DNA of 64,000 bases from Mucilaginibacter sp. L3T2-6 (GTDB taxonomy: Bacteria > Bacteroidota > Bacteroidia > Sphingobacteriales > Sphingobacteriaceae). The stretch covers positions 124,001 through 188,000 of the forward strand of contig NZ_JAUMKC010000001.1 in assembly GCF_030519355.1 (NCBI RefSeq), given 5' to 3'. Position 1 is the stretch's first letter, and each line of letters opens with the position of its first letter. The notes under the pieces are model-generated. The model was not told the origin of the DNA. It saw only the letters and a list, made by a program, of their open reading frames with translations, and made no database searches. Position numbers and translations under genes: made by a program. This document shows, piece after piece, positions 25,444-35,782 of the stretch.

Positions 25444-27939
25444 CTATTTGGCATCGTTTATAGCTTTTACAGCTTCATCAGCTGCTTTTGCCGATGCTTC
25501 GTCGTTCATTTTAGTGCGCTGGCCTTTAATGGTGGTCAGCAAACCCGTCATAAACGGCCCTACGCCAAACTGTTTATATTTAATACCTAAATCTTTTAAA
25601 GCAGTGATACCAGCCTGTGCATTTTCGGGCTTAGTTACCCTGCCGGTAAATGCAGCGAAGCTGCGTACCAACGGGAATTTATTTTGCGCCGGGGCGTCCA
25701 TGAATTTTTTGTATACATAGTCCCATTGGTCGTCGGTGCCGTTAAGTGCATAGGTATTTAATATGGCCTGGCTTAACGCGCCCCTGTTGTCGCTTTCAAA
25801 GCCTTTCGCAATTTTAAGCGATTCGGCAGGCTCGAGCAATCCTATTGCATTTAAAGCGGCCGCCTGCACTGCATACGACTGGCTGCTTAGCGACTGCCTG
25901 AACAGTGCCAAATTACCAGATGCTTTTAATGCACCCAGTTTAGCAATGGCCGCCGCGCGAACCAGGGTGTTTTCATCAGTTTGCGCCAGTGATGTCAATA
26001 TGGGCAACGCTGCGTTGTGAACATCGTCGTTACTCATGTTCAGTGCACGGATAGCCCTGATACGAAGGCCATAGTATTTGTCTTTCAAGGCAGCAAGTAT
26101 CACTTTTTGCCCTGCCTTATCTGCCTGGTGCGCACCGGCAAAAGTTATGGCTTCCAGGCGATCCATAAACAACGGCGCATTAAAATATTGGAAAGCAAAT
26201 TCATCAAGCGTTTTGTCGTCAGTTTTTTTAGTCAATAAAACCTTATCGGCATCAACGTTTACCAAATCGGGTTTTACATTGCTTTGAAAGCTTAAGGTAT
26301 CTGTCTTATCGTTCATCCAAACCTTATACCTGTTCTTTTTGCCACCGGCGTAAATGTCAATAGCCATGGGCAGTTTAAAGGTTTGGCCATCCTGGGTTTG
26401 CGCCAAATAAACGGTCTCGGTTTTGGTCGCCTCGTCATATTTATAGCTTATTTTGAGCTCGGGATGTCCGGCGCCATAATACCACTGGTTAAAAAACCAG
26501 TTCAGGTCGCGCCCGCTTACCTGCTCAAGAGCCAGGCGCAGTTGCTGAGGTTCGCCTTCTTTGTAAGCATTTGTTTTAAGATATAAGCCCAGGCCTTTGT
26601 AAAAAGCTTCTTTACCTAAATAATTGCGCAGCATGTTTAAAATGCGGCCGCCTTTCTGATAAGTTACCACATCAAATACGTCCTCTTTATCGTTGTAATG
26701 GAAACGCACCAGGTTTTTAGTTTTTGCATCCGGCGAATTCAGGTATTGCTGCATGGCGTCGTTGCTGTGCGAATCAGCTTCATCCTGGCCGTATTTATGC
26801 TCGGCCCAAAGCATTTCGCTAAAGTCGGCAAATGACTCGTTTACAGTAAGATTACTCCAGCTTTCAGCAGTCACCAAATCGCCGAACCACTGGTGGAATA
26901 ATTCGTGTGCGATGGTGCTGCGGCCGGCGTCATAGTAAGCATCGATCAACTCGCGCGGCGTTTCCTGCACGTACTCGCCATGCAAGGTAGCCGAGGTATT
27001 TTCCATCGCCCCGCTCACATAGTCGCGCACAACGATCTGTGAATATTTAGCCCAGGGATAATCAACACCCAGCGTTTTTGAATAAAACTCAATCAGCTCA
27101 GGCGTCATCCCGAAAATTTGTTTGGCATAAGGCGCATATTTTGGCTCCAGGTAGTAACTAACTTCCTTATTCTGCCATTTATCTTTGTAAATTTTAAAAT
27201 CGCCAACGGCCATCATAAAAAGGTATGGCGAATGCGGTAAATCCTGTCTCCAGGTATCAGTGCGGGTGCCGTCGCTATTAACCTTCTGTGAAACAAGCTT
27301 GCCGTTTGACAGTGTTACATATTTGTTCAAAACTGTCATGCTGATTTCGTCGGTAGTCTTCTGTTCTGAAAGGTCGATGGTTGGGAACCAGCAGGATGAG
27401 CCTGTGGTTTCTCCCTGAGTCCATATCTGGATTGGCTTATCTTTTTCGGTACCGTCCGGATTGATGAAATACAAGCCTTTGGCATCATTTATCGCTGCGC
27501 TGCCTTTTACATGCAATTCATTAGGTTTTGCCGTGTAATCAATGTAGATGGTGTAGCTCTCGTTGTTATGATAAACCTTATCCAGTTGTATCGCCACTGT
27601 CAGACTATCGTCGTACCTGAACTTTAATGGAATATTTTTCCCATTCTTAACAATAGCGATCGTCTTTAGATCCATGCCTTTGGCATCAAGTCTGAGGGTG
27701 TCGGTAGGGTAGAAGTGTGGCCTTAAGGTAACCCATTCCTTACCATACAGGTAACGTTTTTTATAATCAAAGCGCACGTCGAGCTTAGTGTGTACCAGAT
27801 CATTGATTTTTGGCGGGGTTTCCCGGTAAATTTTCATTGCCGGGCTTTCTGCCTGTACCGTCTGTGCATTTAGCCTGTCTGCGGCAAGACCCACAAATAA
27901 GGCCGAGAGGATAAATGGAGTAATCTTTTTAAAGTTCAT
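25444..27939 (-). CDS. Secreted M1 family zinc aminopeptidase
   Basis: An 831-aa exported peptidase with a signal peptide ending near LNAQ (1-25). The M1 fold shows the exopeptidase motif GAMENTSA (310-317) and the zinc site HELFHQW (345-351) with the third ligand Glu368 in NESFADF. It trims N-terminal residues from peptides. The C-terminal third (~580-820) is built of repeated helical units of HEAT type (LKDKYYGLRIRAIRALN, LVRAAAIAKLGALK), usual in bacterial members. Upstream by 83 nt on the same strand is a secreted amidohydrolase, so a joint peptide-use role is plausible. Confidence 0.93.
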   Translation of the reverse strand: MNFKKITPFILSALFVGLAADRLNAQTVQAESPAMKIYRETPPKINDLVHTKLDVRFDYKKRYLYGKEWVTLRPHFYPTDTLRLDAKGMDLKTIAIVKNGKNIPLKFRYDDSLTVAIQLDKVYHNNESYTIYIDYTAKPNELHVKGSAAINDAKGLYFINPDGTEKDKPIQIWTQGETTGSSCWFPTIDLSEQKTTDEISMTVLNKYVTLSNGKLVSQKVNSDGTRTDTWRQDLPHSPYLFMMAVGDFKIYKDKWQNKEVSYYLEPKYAPYAKQIFGMTPELIEFYSKTLGVDYPWAKYSQIVVRDYVSGAMENTSATLHGEYVQETPRELIDAYYDAGRSTIAHELFHQWFGDLVTAESWSNLTVNESFADFSEMLWAEHKYGQDEADSHSNDAMQQYLNSPDAKTKNLVRFHYNDKEDVFDVVTYQKGGRILNMLRNYLGKEAFYKGLGLYLKTNAYKEGEPQQLRLALEQVSGRDLNWFFNQWYYGAGHPELKISYKYDEATKTETVYLAQTQDGQTFKLPMAIDIYAGGKKNRYKVWMNDKTDTLSFQSNVKPDLVNVDADKVLLTKKTDDKTLDEFAFQYFNAPLFMDRLEAITFAGAHQADKAGQKVILAALKDKYYGLRIRAIRALNMSNDDVHNAALPILTSLAQTDENTLVRAAAIAKLGALKASGNLALFRQSLSSQSYAVQAAALNAIGLLEPAESLKIAKGFESDNRGALSQAILNTYALNGTDDQWDYVYKKFMDAPAQNKFPLVRSFAAFTGRVTKPENAQAGITALKDLGIKYKQFGVGPFMTGLLTTIKGQRTKMNDEASAKAADEAVKAINDAK

Positions 27940-28022
27940 AAATTGTTATTGATATGGATTTTTTATTCATTTTGCAGATACACAATATATGGTGCACCTG
28001 GTTTGTTTGCTTATGCAGGCTA

Positions 28023-29306
28023 TTATTCCTGCAGGTAAACTTTCCCGTCCTTCATAATGAAAGCCATGTGCTGCATTGTCTTAATGTCAGCTAGCGGGTC
28101 ACCGTCAACGGCTACTATATCAGCCAGTTTGCCCTTTTCAATACTTCCCGCTTGATTGCTGATGCCAATCAGATCAGCGGCGTTGGTAGTGGCGGCTTTA
28201 ATGGCGTCCATCGGCGGCATACCGGCTTCAACCATGTATTCAAACTCTTTGGCATTTTTGCCATGTGCGTATACACCGGCATCGGTACCAAAGGCAATTT
28301 TCACTCCCGATTTATAGGCCTTACCAAATGTCTGCTGGATTACGGTGCCCACCTCCATTGCCTTGCGTGCGATGACAGGTGGAAAATAGCCCGGTATTTT
28401 TGCAGAATCAGCAACAGACTTGCCGGCGATAATGGTAGGCACCAAATATGTTCCGTATTTTTTGGCCAGCTCAAAGTCTTCTTCGTTCATGAAGGTGCCA
28501 TGCTCGATAGAGGTAACGCCGCCGAGTATTGCGCGTTTAATGCCTTCGGCACCATGGGCATGGCAGGCCACACGCAGGCCATAATCTTTTGCTGTCTCCA
28601 CTACTGCTTTTATTTCATCTACCGTAAATTCGGCGCCGGAGCTGTTTTCGCTCAGGTCAAGCACGCCGCCGGTTGAGGCAATCTTGATCACATCCGATCC
28701 GCGCTTAAACTGGAAACGCACGGACTTTATCAATTCATCACGGCCGTCGGCAACCCCGTCATCAGGACCCATTTTATGGTTAAAGGCGTCATCCCTGAAA
28801 CCCACAGAATTGTCCATGTGCCCTCCGGTGGCCGATATGGCCCTGCCTGCGGTAAATATCCGTGGCCCGTCAACTTCGCCCTTTTGTACCGCTTTGCGCA
28901 GACTGATATTTACGCCGCTGCCGCCTAAATCGCGTACAGTAGTAAAGCCCGCCATCAGCGTGCGTTTGGCGTAAACTGCAGCTTTGTAGGCAATATCCGC
29001 GTCGGTTAAAATAAAGCCTTCGGCAATGGAGTTTTTGCTGCCCTGGCTTTCAAGATGCACATGGCAATCGATTAAGCCGGGCATAACTGTTTTATTTTTC
29101 AAGTCGATGACTTTATCGGCGCTGTTCCCTGTAACATAGCCTTTTTGTATACCGGTTATGGTATTTCCTTCAACAATAATGGTAACCCCCGTTTGCGCTT
29201 TGTTCGCAACACCGTCAATCAGCTTACCGCATTGAAGATAGGTCCGCTGGGCCAGAGCGGGCGAAACAATAAACAGCAATAAGATAAAGTAAAAGTTCTT
29301 CATCAT
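28023..29306 (-). CDS. Secreted amidohydrolase (imidazolonepropionase/prolidase-like)
   Basis: A 427-aa metal-dependent hydrolase with a signal peptide (cleavage near ALAQ, ~19). Metal-site motifs appear in order: DCHVHLE (~80), KIASTGG (the carboxylated or metal-side Lys region), CHAHG, IEHGTF and FGTDAGVYAHG. This is the subgroup often labelled Xaa-Pro dipeptidase or imidazolonepropionase-like; the actual substrate is unknown, with dipeptides a good guess given the M1 aminopeptidase downstream. Two adjacent ATG codons (29304 and 29301 on the plus scale) make the start uncertain by one residue. Confidence 0.88.
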   Translation of the reverse strand: MMKNFYFILLLFIVSPALAQRTYLQCGKLIDGVANKAQTGVTIIVEGNTITGIQKGYVTGNSADKVIDLKNKTVMPGLIDCHVHLESQGSKNSIAEGFILTDADIAYKAAVYAKRTLMAGFTTVRDLGGSGVNISLRKAVQKGEVDGPRIFTAGRAISATGGHMDNSVGFRDDAFNHKMGPDDGVADGRDELIKSVRFQFKRGSDVIKIASTGGVLDLSENSSGAEFTVDEIKAVVETAKDYGLRVACHAHGAEGIKRAILGGVTSIEHGTFMNEEDFELAKKYGTYLVPTIIAGKSVADSAKIPGYFPPVIARKAMEVGTVIQQTFGKAYKSGVKIAFGTDAGVYAHGKNAKEFEYMVEAGMPPMDAIKAATTNAADLIGISNQAGSIEKGKLADIVAVDGDPLADIKTMQHMAFIMKDGKVYLQE

Positions 29307-29621
29307 AGGTATTCAGGATAAATATGGTCAGTTATAATTGTAAGCTAATTTATAAAGTTTTGCTAACAAAACCTATGATGGGCGTCCGCTCAAATAAGTT
29401 ACAGGCAAAATAGAATTTATTTTACCAATAATATAAGCGAATAGCACCGAAATCGCACGGGAGGTGTTCGGATGCGAACAATGGAGGTGAAAAAGGTATT
29501 TATAAATGTTTGATAATTAATTTATTATATAAATGGCATGTGTTTTATGTTTACAGTTGTGACTGCTGGTGAATGATTGGCAGGTTCCGGCTAAGAATAA
29601 TGAATTGCAGACTACGTACTA
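29307..29621. other. Divergent intergenic region
   Basis: A 315-nt region between the amidohydrolase (leftward) and the permease gene (rightward). It must hold both promoters, but no clear TTG/TAnnTTTG pair is seen. A/T-rich stretches occur at 29420-29440 and 29510-29560. Confidence 0.4.
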
Positions 29622-32006
29622 ATGATAAAGAACTATTTAAAAATCGCCTGGAGAAGCATGCTTAAAAATAAAGCATCATCAATTATCAATATTGGCGGGC
29701 TGGCTGTGGGTATGGCCGTGGCCATAATGATAGGTTTATGGATTTGGGATGAATTGTCATTTAATAAATACCACAAAAACTATGACCGGATTGCCCAGGT
29801 GATGCTGAACCAAACCTTTAACGGCGAGGTAAACACCGGCCGGGCGATTGCTTTGCCGCTGGAAGCCGAAATGCGTAAAAGCTACGGAAGCGATTTTAAG
29901 CATATAGTTATGGCGTCGTGGAATGACAACCATACCCTCAGTACAGGTGAAAAAAATGTTTCGTTTGCCGGCAGTTTTATGGGTTCGGATGCGCCTGAAA
30001 TGCTGACGCTGAAAATGCTTAAGGGTAATTGGAACGGGTTGAAAAATCCATCTTCGCTGATCATTTCCAGTTCGGTAGCTAAGGCGCTGTTCGGCAGTGC
30101 CGATCCAATGGGTAAAACTTTAAAGCTGGATAACAAAGCAACTTTTAACATCTCCGGCGTTTACGCCGATATGCCAGCCAATACCACGCTCGGCGGGATA
30201 ACTTTTATGGCGCCATGGGAATTCTACATAACTCATCATGACTGGATTGGGCGTGACCCGGCTAACTGGAGCGACAATTCGCTGTTTATGTACGTTCAGA
30301 TTGCCGGTAATGCCGATATGGCACGACTAACTGCCAGGATAAAAGACATTGTTTTAAACAATGGAAGCCCGGGCGTAGTTAAAACCAGGCCGGCGTTATT
30401 TTTACAGCCCATGAGTAAGTGGCACCTGTACTCGCAATTTAAAAATGGTGTAAACGTTGGAGGGGCTATTGGTTATGTATGGCTTTTTGGCGCCATCGGG
30501 TTGTTCGTTCTGCTGCTGGCCTGTATCAACTTTATGAACTTAAGCACTGCCCGCAGCGAAAAGCGGTCGAAAGAAGTAGGCATTCGCAAAGCAGTAGGTT
30601 CATTACGAGGGCAACTGGTTAGTCAGTTTTTTTGCGAATCGATGCTGATTGCCTTACTGGCTTTTGGTTTGTCGCTGCTGCTGGTAGTTATAGCTCTTCC
30701 GTATTTTAATAATATTGCGGGTAAGCAAATAACGGTCTTATGGGATAACCCGTTGTTTTGGGTTGCCGGCGCGGGCTTTACCTTGTTCACCGGAATTATT
30801 GCAGGCAGCTACCCTGCTTTTTACCTGTCGTCTTTTCAGCCGGTTAAAGTGCTTAAGGGGGCATTTAAAGCGGGCAGAATGGCGACACTTCCACGCAAAA
30901 TTTTGGTGGTAACTCAATTTACGGTATCTATAGTATTAATAATAGGCACCGTTGTAGTTTTTAGGCAGATACAGTTTGCTAAAAACCGTCCTGTGGGATA
31001 TTCAAGGGCGGGCCTGGTGGATATTCCGGTTACGAACAATGATCTGTATAAAAACTTTAGCCCCTTCCGGACAGATTTGCTGGCATCGGGCATGGTGTCT
31101 GAAGTGGCTGGCTCAAGCAGCCCGACAACTGATATCAACAATACCCGCAGCGATATTAACTGGCCGGGGAAAGATCCCTCACTGGCAGCTGATTTTGCGA
31201 ACATTGCCATTACCAGCGAATATGGTAAAGTGGCTGGCTGGAAACTAACACAAGGGCGCGATTTCGACCGGAGTAATATTAACGACTCTACCTCGGTGAT
31301 CCTGAACGAAGCCGCAGTAAAATACATGGGTCTTAAAAATCCGGTGGGTCAGCTGGTAAAGGTGGGCAAACGAACTTTAACTGTAATTGGCGTAGCTAAT
31401 GATATGGTGATGGCATCGCCCTACGAACCGGCCAAGCAAACAGTATTTTACCTTTTACGCCAGGGCTTCGATGATGTGATCATCCGCATCAACCCTAAGG
31501 TGAGTACGCATACTGCACTTGCCAGGATCGGGCAAATCAGCAAAGTTTATTCACCCTCTGTTCCATTCGCTTACAGGTTTGCCGATGATGAGTATGGCTA
31601 CAAGTTCGCTAACGAAGAACGCATAGGTAAGCTGGCAACCGTGTTTGCAGTACTGGCTATTTTTATAAGTTGCTTAGGCTTGTTCGGTATGGCATCGTTT
31701 ATCGCGGAACAACGCACCAAAGAATTAGGTATCCGCAAGGTGCTTGGTGCAACGGTTTTTGGTTTGTGGAAATTATTATCTGCAGATTTTATAGTGCTGG
31801 TAGTTATAGCATTTTTAATCGCTGTTCCGGTGGCATTATATAGCATGAAGAGCTGGCTGCAGCATTACACCTACCGCGCCGATATATCGTGGTGGATATT
31901 TGCTGCCACGGCCGCAGGCGCAATTTTAATAACGTTGCTAACTGTAAGTTACCAAAGTATAAAGGCCGCCTGGCAAAACCCGGTGAAGAGCCTTAAGTCG
32001 GAGTAG
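29622..32006 (+). CDS. ABC transporter permease of the MacB/FtsX type
   Basis: A 794-aa membrane protein with two copies of the periplasmic-core plus FtsX layout. A first helix (KASSIINIGGLAVGMAVAIM) is followed by a large periplasmic domain, three helices (~285-420), a further helix near 430, a second periplasmic domain, and three C-terminal helices. Motifs such as RSKEVGIRKAVGS and RTKELGIRKVLGA mark the two coupling loops. The family serves in macrolide/peptide efflux or lipoprotein trafficking; Bacteroidota carry many copies. No ATPase gene is next to it, so the partner must be encoded elsewhere. Confidence 0.92.
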   Translation: MIKNYLKIAWRSMLKNKASSIINIGGLAVGMAVAIMIGLWIWDELSFNKYHKNYDRIAQVMLNQTFNGEVNTGRAIALPLEAEMRKSYGSDFKHIVMASWNDNHTLSTGEKNVSFAGSFMGSDAPEMLTLKMLKGNWNGLKNPSSLIISSSVAKALFGSADPMGKTLKLDNKATFNISGVYADMPANTTLGGITFMAPWEFYITHHDWIGRDPANWSDNSLFMYVQIAGNADMARLTARIKDIVLNNGSPGVVKTRPALFLQPMSKWHLYSQFKNGVNVGGAIGYVWLFGAIGLFVLLLACINFMNLSTARSEKRSKEVGIRKAVGSLRGQLVSQFFCESMLIALLAFGLSLLLVVIALPYFNNIAGKQITVLWDNPLFWVAGAGFTLFTGIIAGSYPAFYLSSFQPVKVLKGAFKAGRMATLPRKILVVTQFTVSIVLIIGTVVVFRQIQFAKNRPVGYSRAGLVDIPVTNNDLYKNFSPFRTDLLASGMVSEVAGSSSPTTDINNTRSDINWPGKDPSLAADFANIAITSEYGKVAGWKLTQGRDFDRSNINDSTSVILNEAAVKYMGLKNPVGQLVKVGKRTLTVIGVANDMVMASPYEPAKQTVFYLLRQGFDDVIIRINPKVSTHTALARIGQISKVYSPSVPFAYRFADDEYGYKFANEERIGKLATVFAVLAIFISCLGLFGMASFIAEQRTKELGIRKVLGATVFGLWKLLSADFIVLVVIAFLIAVPVALYSMKSWLQHYTYRADISWWIFAATAAGAILITLLTVSYQSIKAAWQNPVKSLKSE

Positions 32007-32178
32007 GGAGTTGGGAATAGTGGTCCCTCGGCAGACCAACAATGATTAACGCGTCTGTCACTGATAACTGCCGGCGGACTTATTGGGTATATTACCTGAC
32101 AACTTGAAACTAACACGTCAAGGGTTTACTTTTTCCCCTAAGGATTAAAAAATACCACAACGGCAACTAAGGCAAAAA

Positions 32179-32200
32179 GCCGGAAGAAACGTCTTTCGGC
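32179..32200 (-). terminator. Terminator of the bacilliredoxin gene
   Basis: 9-bp stem GCCGGAAGA / TCTTTCGGC (one G-T pair) with an AACG loop. On the minus strand it is followed by TTTTT, 57 nt past the bacilliredoxin stop. On the plus strand a weaker tail (CTTGTATTTT) could also end the permease transcript. Confidence 0.65.
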
Positions 32201-32256
32201 CTTGTATTTTATTACTGACAGAAGTCGTCAGATTTTACCTTTCAGCCTTACCTGAA

Positions 32257-32667
32257 TTAGCAATATTGGTCAAATGCATCTATAAGATTATCGGCGATCA
32301 TCTGTGCAGGACGGCCTTCAATCTGGTGGCGCTCAATTATATGTACTAACTTACCGTCTTTAAACAAAGCCATGGCCGGTGATGATGGCGGGTAAGGCAG
32401 CATATAATTGCGGGCCTTGTTAACGGCTTCAGTTTCCATCCCTGCAAAAACGGTTACCAGTTTGCCGGGATGTTTTTCATTTTGTACTGCCATTCGTGCA
32501 GCAGGGCGGGCGTTTGCCGCGGCACAGCCACAAACCGAGTTCACCATTACAAATACGGTACCTTCGCTTTCAATAGCTTTAGTAACTGCATCTGCATCTT
32601 TAAGCTCTTCAAACCCAACCCTTGTCAATTCCTCCCGCATTGGGGCTACTAAATATTCCGGATACAT
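32257..32667 (-). CDS. BrxA/BrxB family bacilliredoxin
   Basis: A 136-aa thioredoxin-fold protein of the YphP/YqiW type. The active site is the unusual CGC motif (Cys46-Gly-Cys48 in VNSVCGCAAANARPA). In Firmicutes, bacilliredoxins remove bacillithiol from modified proteins; many Bacteroidota also have bacillithiol-type thiols, though that is not visible here. Residues MYPEYLVAPMREEL and the C-terminal DNLIDAFDQYC match the family's full length. Single gene with its own terminator. Confidence 0.92.
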   Translation of the reverse strand: MYPEYLVAPMREELTRVGFEELKDADAVTKAIESEGTVFVMVNSVCGCAAANARPAARMAVQNEKHPGKLVTVFAGMETEAVNKARNYMLPYPPSSPAMALFKDGKLVHIIERHQIEGRPAQMIADNLIDAFDQYC

Positions 32668-32902
32668 TTTTTTTTTCTTGATTCACGCAAAAATAATAAA
32701 TCGCCTTCAGTTAAAGCTTAAAAATGCTAATAATAACAATTTACTGACGGTAACGGAGTTAATAGTATGCAGGCGATGGTAAGCAAAAAAGTATTAAAAC
32801 CCGGCTAAAACACTAACAATTTAATAGCCAGAGCTTAACAAAAGCGTGATTTTGATTTTTTACCCCTATTGTTTACCTTGCAATCCCTAATTATTGAATG
32901 CA

Positions 32903-33769
32903 ATGAAATTGAAACCCTCTGACGTAAGTACAGTAATTATTGTAAACAAAAACAAAGAAGGCTCACAAACGCTGCAGGTTAAAACAAAACACATCGACAG
33001 ATTCAAGCATTATTTACTTGGTGTACTGGCAATTATTACCGTTCTTACGCTTACCGTAATATATCTTGGCCATCAAAACCAGCAACAACAGGAAGAAAAA
33101 GACCGTTTGGTTGCACAGCTCACCAAGTTAAAAGGCGAAGTCCCTCCGCCGGATTTAGAGGCTAAAAAAGCATCCACGGCGCAAGGTTATATACAATCGA
33201 TAGAAGCCAAGCTTCAAACTATCAATAACTATCTTAAAAAACGCGGATTAAAAGGTTTTTCCACCAAAGCGGTGGGTGGCGCTAATGAAGCGGATGCCCC
33301 AAAACTCACTGATTCCGAAACGTATTCAATGTATGACGAATACCTGAACAGGTTGGTACATACCGTTGCTTTTACACCTATGGGTTATCCCCGGGTAAGT
33401 TCGTTAACTTCTTATTTTGGTTATCGCAGCGACCCTTTTAATACGGCCAGCGCAGAGTTCCACCCGGGTATCGATTTCAGGGGCGAGCGGGGCGATGATG
33501 CTAAATGCACCGCTACCGGCCGCGTAATTTTTGCGGGCCGTTTTGGCGGCTATGGCAATTGTGTACGCATTGCACATGCTAACAATTTTGAAACCCTGTA
33601 TGGCCACCTTTCCCGCATCAGCGTTAAGGTAGGGCAGGAAGTTACAGTCGGCCAGAAGATTGGCGAGATAGGGTCAACCGGGCACTCAACCGGTAACCAT
33701 TTGCATTACGAAGTACGCCACAACGGCAAGGCAATAAATCCTATTAAGTTTTTAACACTTAATAACTAA
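32903..33769 (+). CDS. M23 family (LytM-type) peptidoglycan endopeptidase, membrane-anchored
   Basis: A 288-aa protein. The ATG at 32903 is chosen; an upstream TTG at 32894 would add three residues. One membrane helix lies at ~36-58, then a coiled-coil-like stretch (QQQQEEKDRLVAQLTKLKGE). The M23 domain shows HPGIDFRGERGD (first zinc His and Asp) and GNHLHYEVRHNGKAINP (HxH). It cuts peptide bridges in the cell wall. A loose promoter, TTG (32852) with TACCTTGC 19 nt later, precedes it. The bactofilin gene follows after 14 nt, a pairing known in other bacteria to control cell shape. Confidence 0.92.
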   Translation: MKLKPSDVSTVIIVNKNKEGSQTLQVKTKHIDRFKHYLLGVLAIITVLTLTVIYLGHQNQQQQEEKDRLVAQLTKLKGEVPPPDLEAKKASTAQGYIQSIEAKLQTINNYLKKRGLKGFSTKAVGGANEADAPKLTDSETYSMYDEYLNRLVHTVAFTPMGYPRVSSLTSYFGYRSDPFNTASAEFHPGIDFRGERGDDAKCTATGRVIFAGRFGGYGNCVRIAHANNFETLYGHLSRISVKVGQEVTVGQKIGEIGSTGHSTGNHLHYEVRHNGKAINPIKFLTLNN

Positions 33770-33783
33770 TCAAGCGTATAGTC

Positions 33784-34203
33784 ATGGCATTATTTTCAAA
33801 AAAAGAGAAGGTCGCGCTTGACCTTCAATCCATATCCACATTAGTAAGCGAAGGCTGTATTTTAGACGGAAACCTTAAAGCGCCTGCTTACGCCCGCATA
33901 GACGGACAAATAACCGGCGACGTGATGGTAGACGAAGGACTGATATTAGGCGAAAAGGGCTCGGTATTAGGCAATGTCATCACCAAAGAAATGGTGGTTT
34001 ATGGCGAAGTTAACGGAAATATCCAAACCAACTCCCTCGAGATAAAAGCTACCGGCAAAGTAACCGGCGAGATCCGCACCCAAACCCTGCAGGTTGAAAA
34101 TGGCGCAGTATATAACGGCAGCCTGTCTATGACACAGAATAACAAGCTGGCGGCAGCTAACAAATTGCCTAAAAAGGAGCAGAAGGTTATTGAGGTAGGA
34201 TAG
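33784..34203 (+). CDS. Bactofilin (polymer-forming cytoskeletal protein)
   Basis: A 139-aa protein whose middle (~15-115) is a right-handed beta-helix of short Gly- and Val-rich turns (LDGNLKAPAYARIDGQITGD, GEVNGNIQTNSLEIKATGKV). Bactofilins polymerise without nucleotides at the membrane and recruit cell wall enzymes. The tail (LPKKEQKVIEV) is basic then acidic. The gene immediately follows an M23 endopeptidase, the same pairing as in Helicobacter (CcmA/Csd1) and in stalk- or curvature-forming alphaproteobacteria, so it likely positions that enzyme. Confidence 0.93.
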   Translation: MALFSKKEKVALDLQSISTLVSEGCILDGNLKAPAYARIDGQITGDVMVDEGLILGEKGSVLGNVITKEMVVYGEVNGNIQTNSLEIKATGKVTGEIRTQTLQVENGAVYNGSLSMTQNNKLAAANKLPKKEQKVIEVG

Positions 34204-34351
34204 TTTATAGATGGCGGTTGGTAGTTCGTTGCCGAAGTGAATTTTTTCCTGATTCCCGACTCCTGGTTCTAACTCTTTGTTGTTCCACTTATCTTATGGC
34301 AACTTCGGGCGTCTCAACGGCTCCTTATTTCATTTTAAAAAACTGATGCCG

Positions 34352-34359
34352 TACCTTTG
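34352..34359 (+). promoter_or_regulatory. -7 box of the ahcY promoter
   Basis: TACCTTTG, a full TAnnTTTG match, 20 nt before the ahcY ATG. No exact TTG sits 17-23 nt upstream (TTT instead), so the -33 element is weak. Confidence 0.45.
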
Positions 34360-34379
34360 GCAAAAAACTTGGAAAAGCT

Positions 34380-35696
34380 ATGTCATCAGTAGAGACCGAA
34401 TTTGTAAAATTCAAAGTAAAAGATATTTCGCTGGCTCAGTGGGGCCGCAAAGAAATAGAATTGGCCGAGGCTGAAATGCCGGGCTTAATGGCGTTGCGTA
34501 AAGAATATGGTCCATCAAAACCGCTTGCAGGCGCACGCATTGCAGGCTGTCTGCACATGACCATCCAGACCGCCGTTTTAATTGAAACATTGAAAGAACT
34601 GGGTGCTGATGTTACCTGGTCATCATGTAATATATTCTCAACCCAGGATCATGCCGCTGCTGCTATTGCTGCTGCCGGTACTTCAGTTTACGCCTGGAAA
34701 GGTATGAATGCTGAAGAATTTGACTGGTGCATTGAGCAAACTCTTTTCTTTGGCGAAGACCGCCAGCCATTAAACATGATCTTGGATGACGGCGGCGATT
34801 TAACCAACATGGTATTGGATAAATATCCTGAACTGGTTGCCGGCATTAAAGGCCTGTCAGAAGAAACTACCACCGGCGTACACCGCTTATATGAGCGCAT
34901 GAAAGCCGGAACGCTTCCGATGCCTGCCATCAACGTAAACGACTCTGTTACCAAATCGAAATTTGATAACAAATACGGCTGCCGCGAATCATTGGTTGAC
35001 GCTATTCGCCGTGCTACCGACGTAATGATGGCCGGTAAAGTAGCTGTCGTATGCGGTTATGGCGACGTAGGAAAAGGTTCTGCCGACTCGTTGCGTAATG
35101 CAGGTGTTCGTGTTATTGTTACCGAGATCGACCCTATCTGTGCCTTGCAGGCTGCAATGGAAGGCTTTGAGGTTAAAAAGCTTTCTACCGCTATTGCCGA
35201 GGCTGATATTGTGGTTACTGCAACCGGCAACAAAAACATTGTTCGTGAACAGCATTTCCGTGCTTTAAAAGATAAAGCTATCGTTTGTAACATCGGTCAC
35301 TTTGATAATGAGATTGACATGGCCTGGTTAAACGGCGCTTATGGCAACACCAAAATTGAAATCAAGCCGCAGGTTGATAAATATAATATTGAAGGTAAGG
35401 ACGTAATTGTTTTGGCGGAAGGCCGTTTGGTGAACTTAGGATGTGCAACCGGTCACCCAAGCTTTGTAATGAGCAACTCGTTCACCAACCAAACTTTAGC
35501 TCAGCTTGAACTGTGGACCAACAGCGATAAATACGAAAACAAGGTTTACACCCTGCCAAAACACCTTGACGAAAAGGTTGCCCGTTTACATCTGGCAAAA
35601 ATCGGCGTTGAACTGGAAGTATTGGACCAGGACCAGGCTGAATACATCGGCGTAACTGTTGAAGGTCCGTTTAAACCGGAATATTACCGTTATTAA
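34380..35696 (+). CDS. ahcY: S-adenosylhomocysteine hydrolase
   Basis: A 438-aa cytoplasmic NAD-dependent enzyme that splits S-adenosylhomocysteine into adenosine and homocysteine, closing the methyl cycle. Typical text includes [35 protein letters not shown], the NAD-binding loop [18 protein letters not shown] and the C-terminal end PFKPEYYRY, which is essentially invariant in the family. Length is normal. It has its own promoter box and terminator, so it is probably expressed alone. Confidence 0.97.
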   Translation: MSSVETEFVKFKVKDISLAQWGRKEIELAEAEMPGLMALRKEYGPSKPLAGARIAGCLHMTIQTAVLIETLKELGADVTWSSCNIFSTQDHAAAAIAAAGTSVYAWKGMNAEEFDWCIEQTLFFGEDRQPLNMILDDGGDLTNMVLDKYPELVAGIKGLSEETTTGVHRLYERMKAGTLPMPAINVNDSVTKSKFDNKYGCRESLVDAIRRATDVMMAGKVAVVCGYGDVGKGSADSLRNAGVRVIVTEIDPICALQAAMEGFEVKKLSTAIAEADIVVTATGNKNIVREQHFRALKDKAIVCNIGHFDNEIDMAWLNGAYGNTKIEIKPQVDKYNIEGKDVIVLAEGRLVNLGCATGHPSFVMSNSFTNQTLAQLELWTNSDKYENKVYTLPKHLDEKVARLHLAKIGVELEVLDQDQAEYIGVTVEGPFKPEYYRY

Positions 35697-35728
35697 TTTC
35701 AGTATAAAGCTTAAAGGTAAAATATGTG

Positions 35729-35757
35729 GGGAGTGGCGTTAGCTGCTCCCTTTTTTT
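35729..35757 (+). terminator. Rho-independent terminator of ahcY
   Basis: 9-bp stem GGGAGTGGC / GCTGCTCCC (two wobble pairs) with a GTTA loop, followed by seven T. It lies 33 nt after the ahcY stop. Confidence 0.85.
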
Positions 35758-35782
35758 GCTGCCGTTAAGCCTGTAGCAGCAA

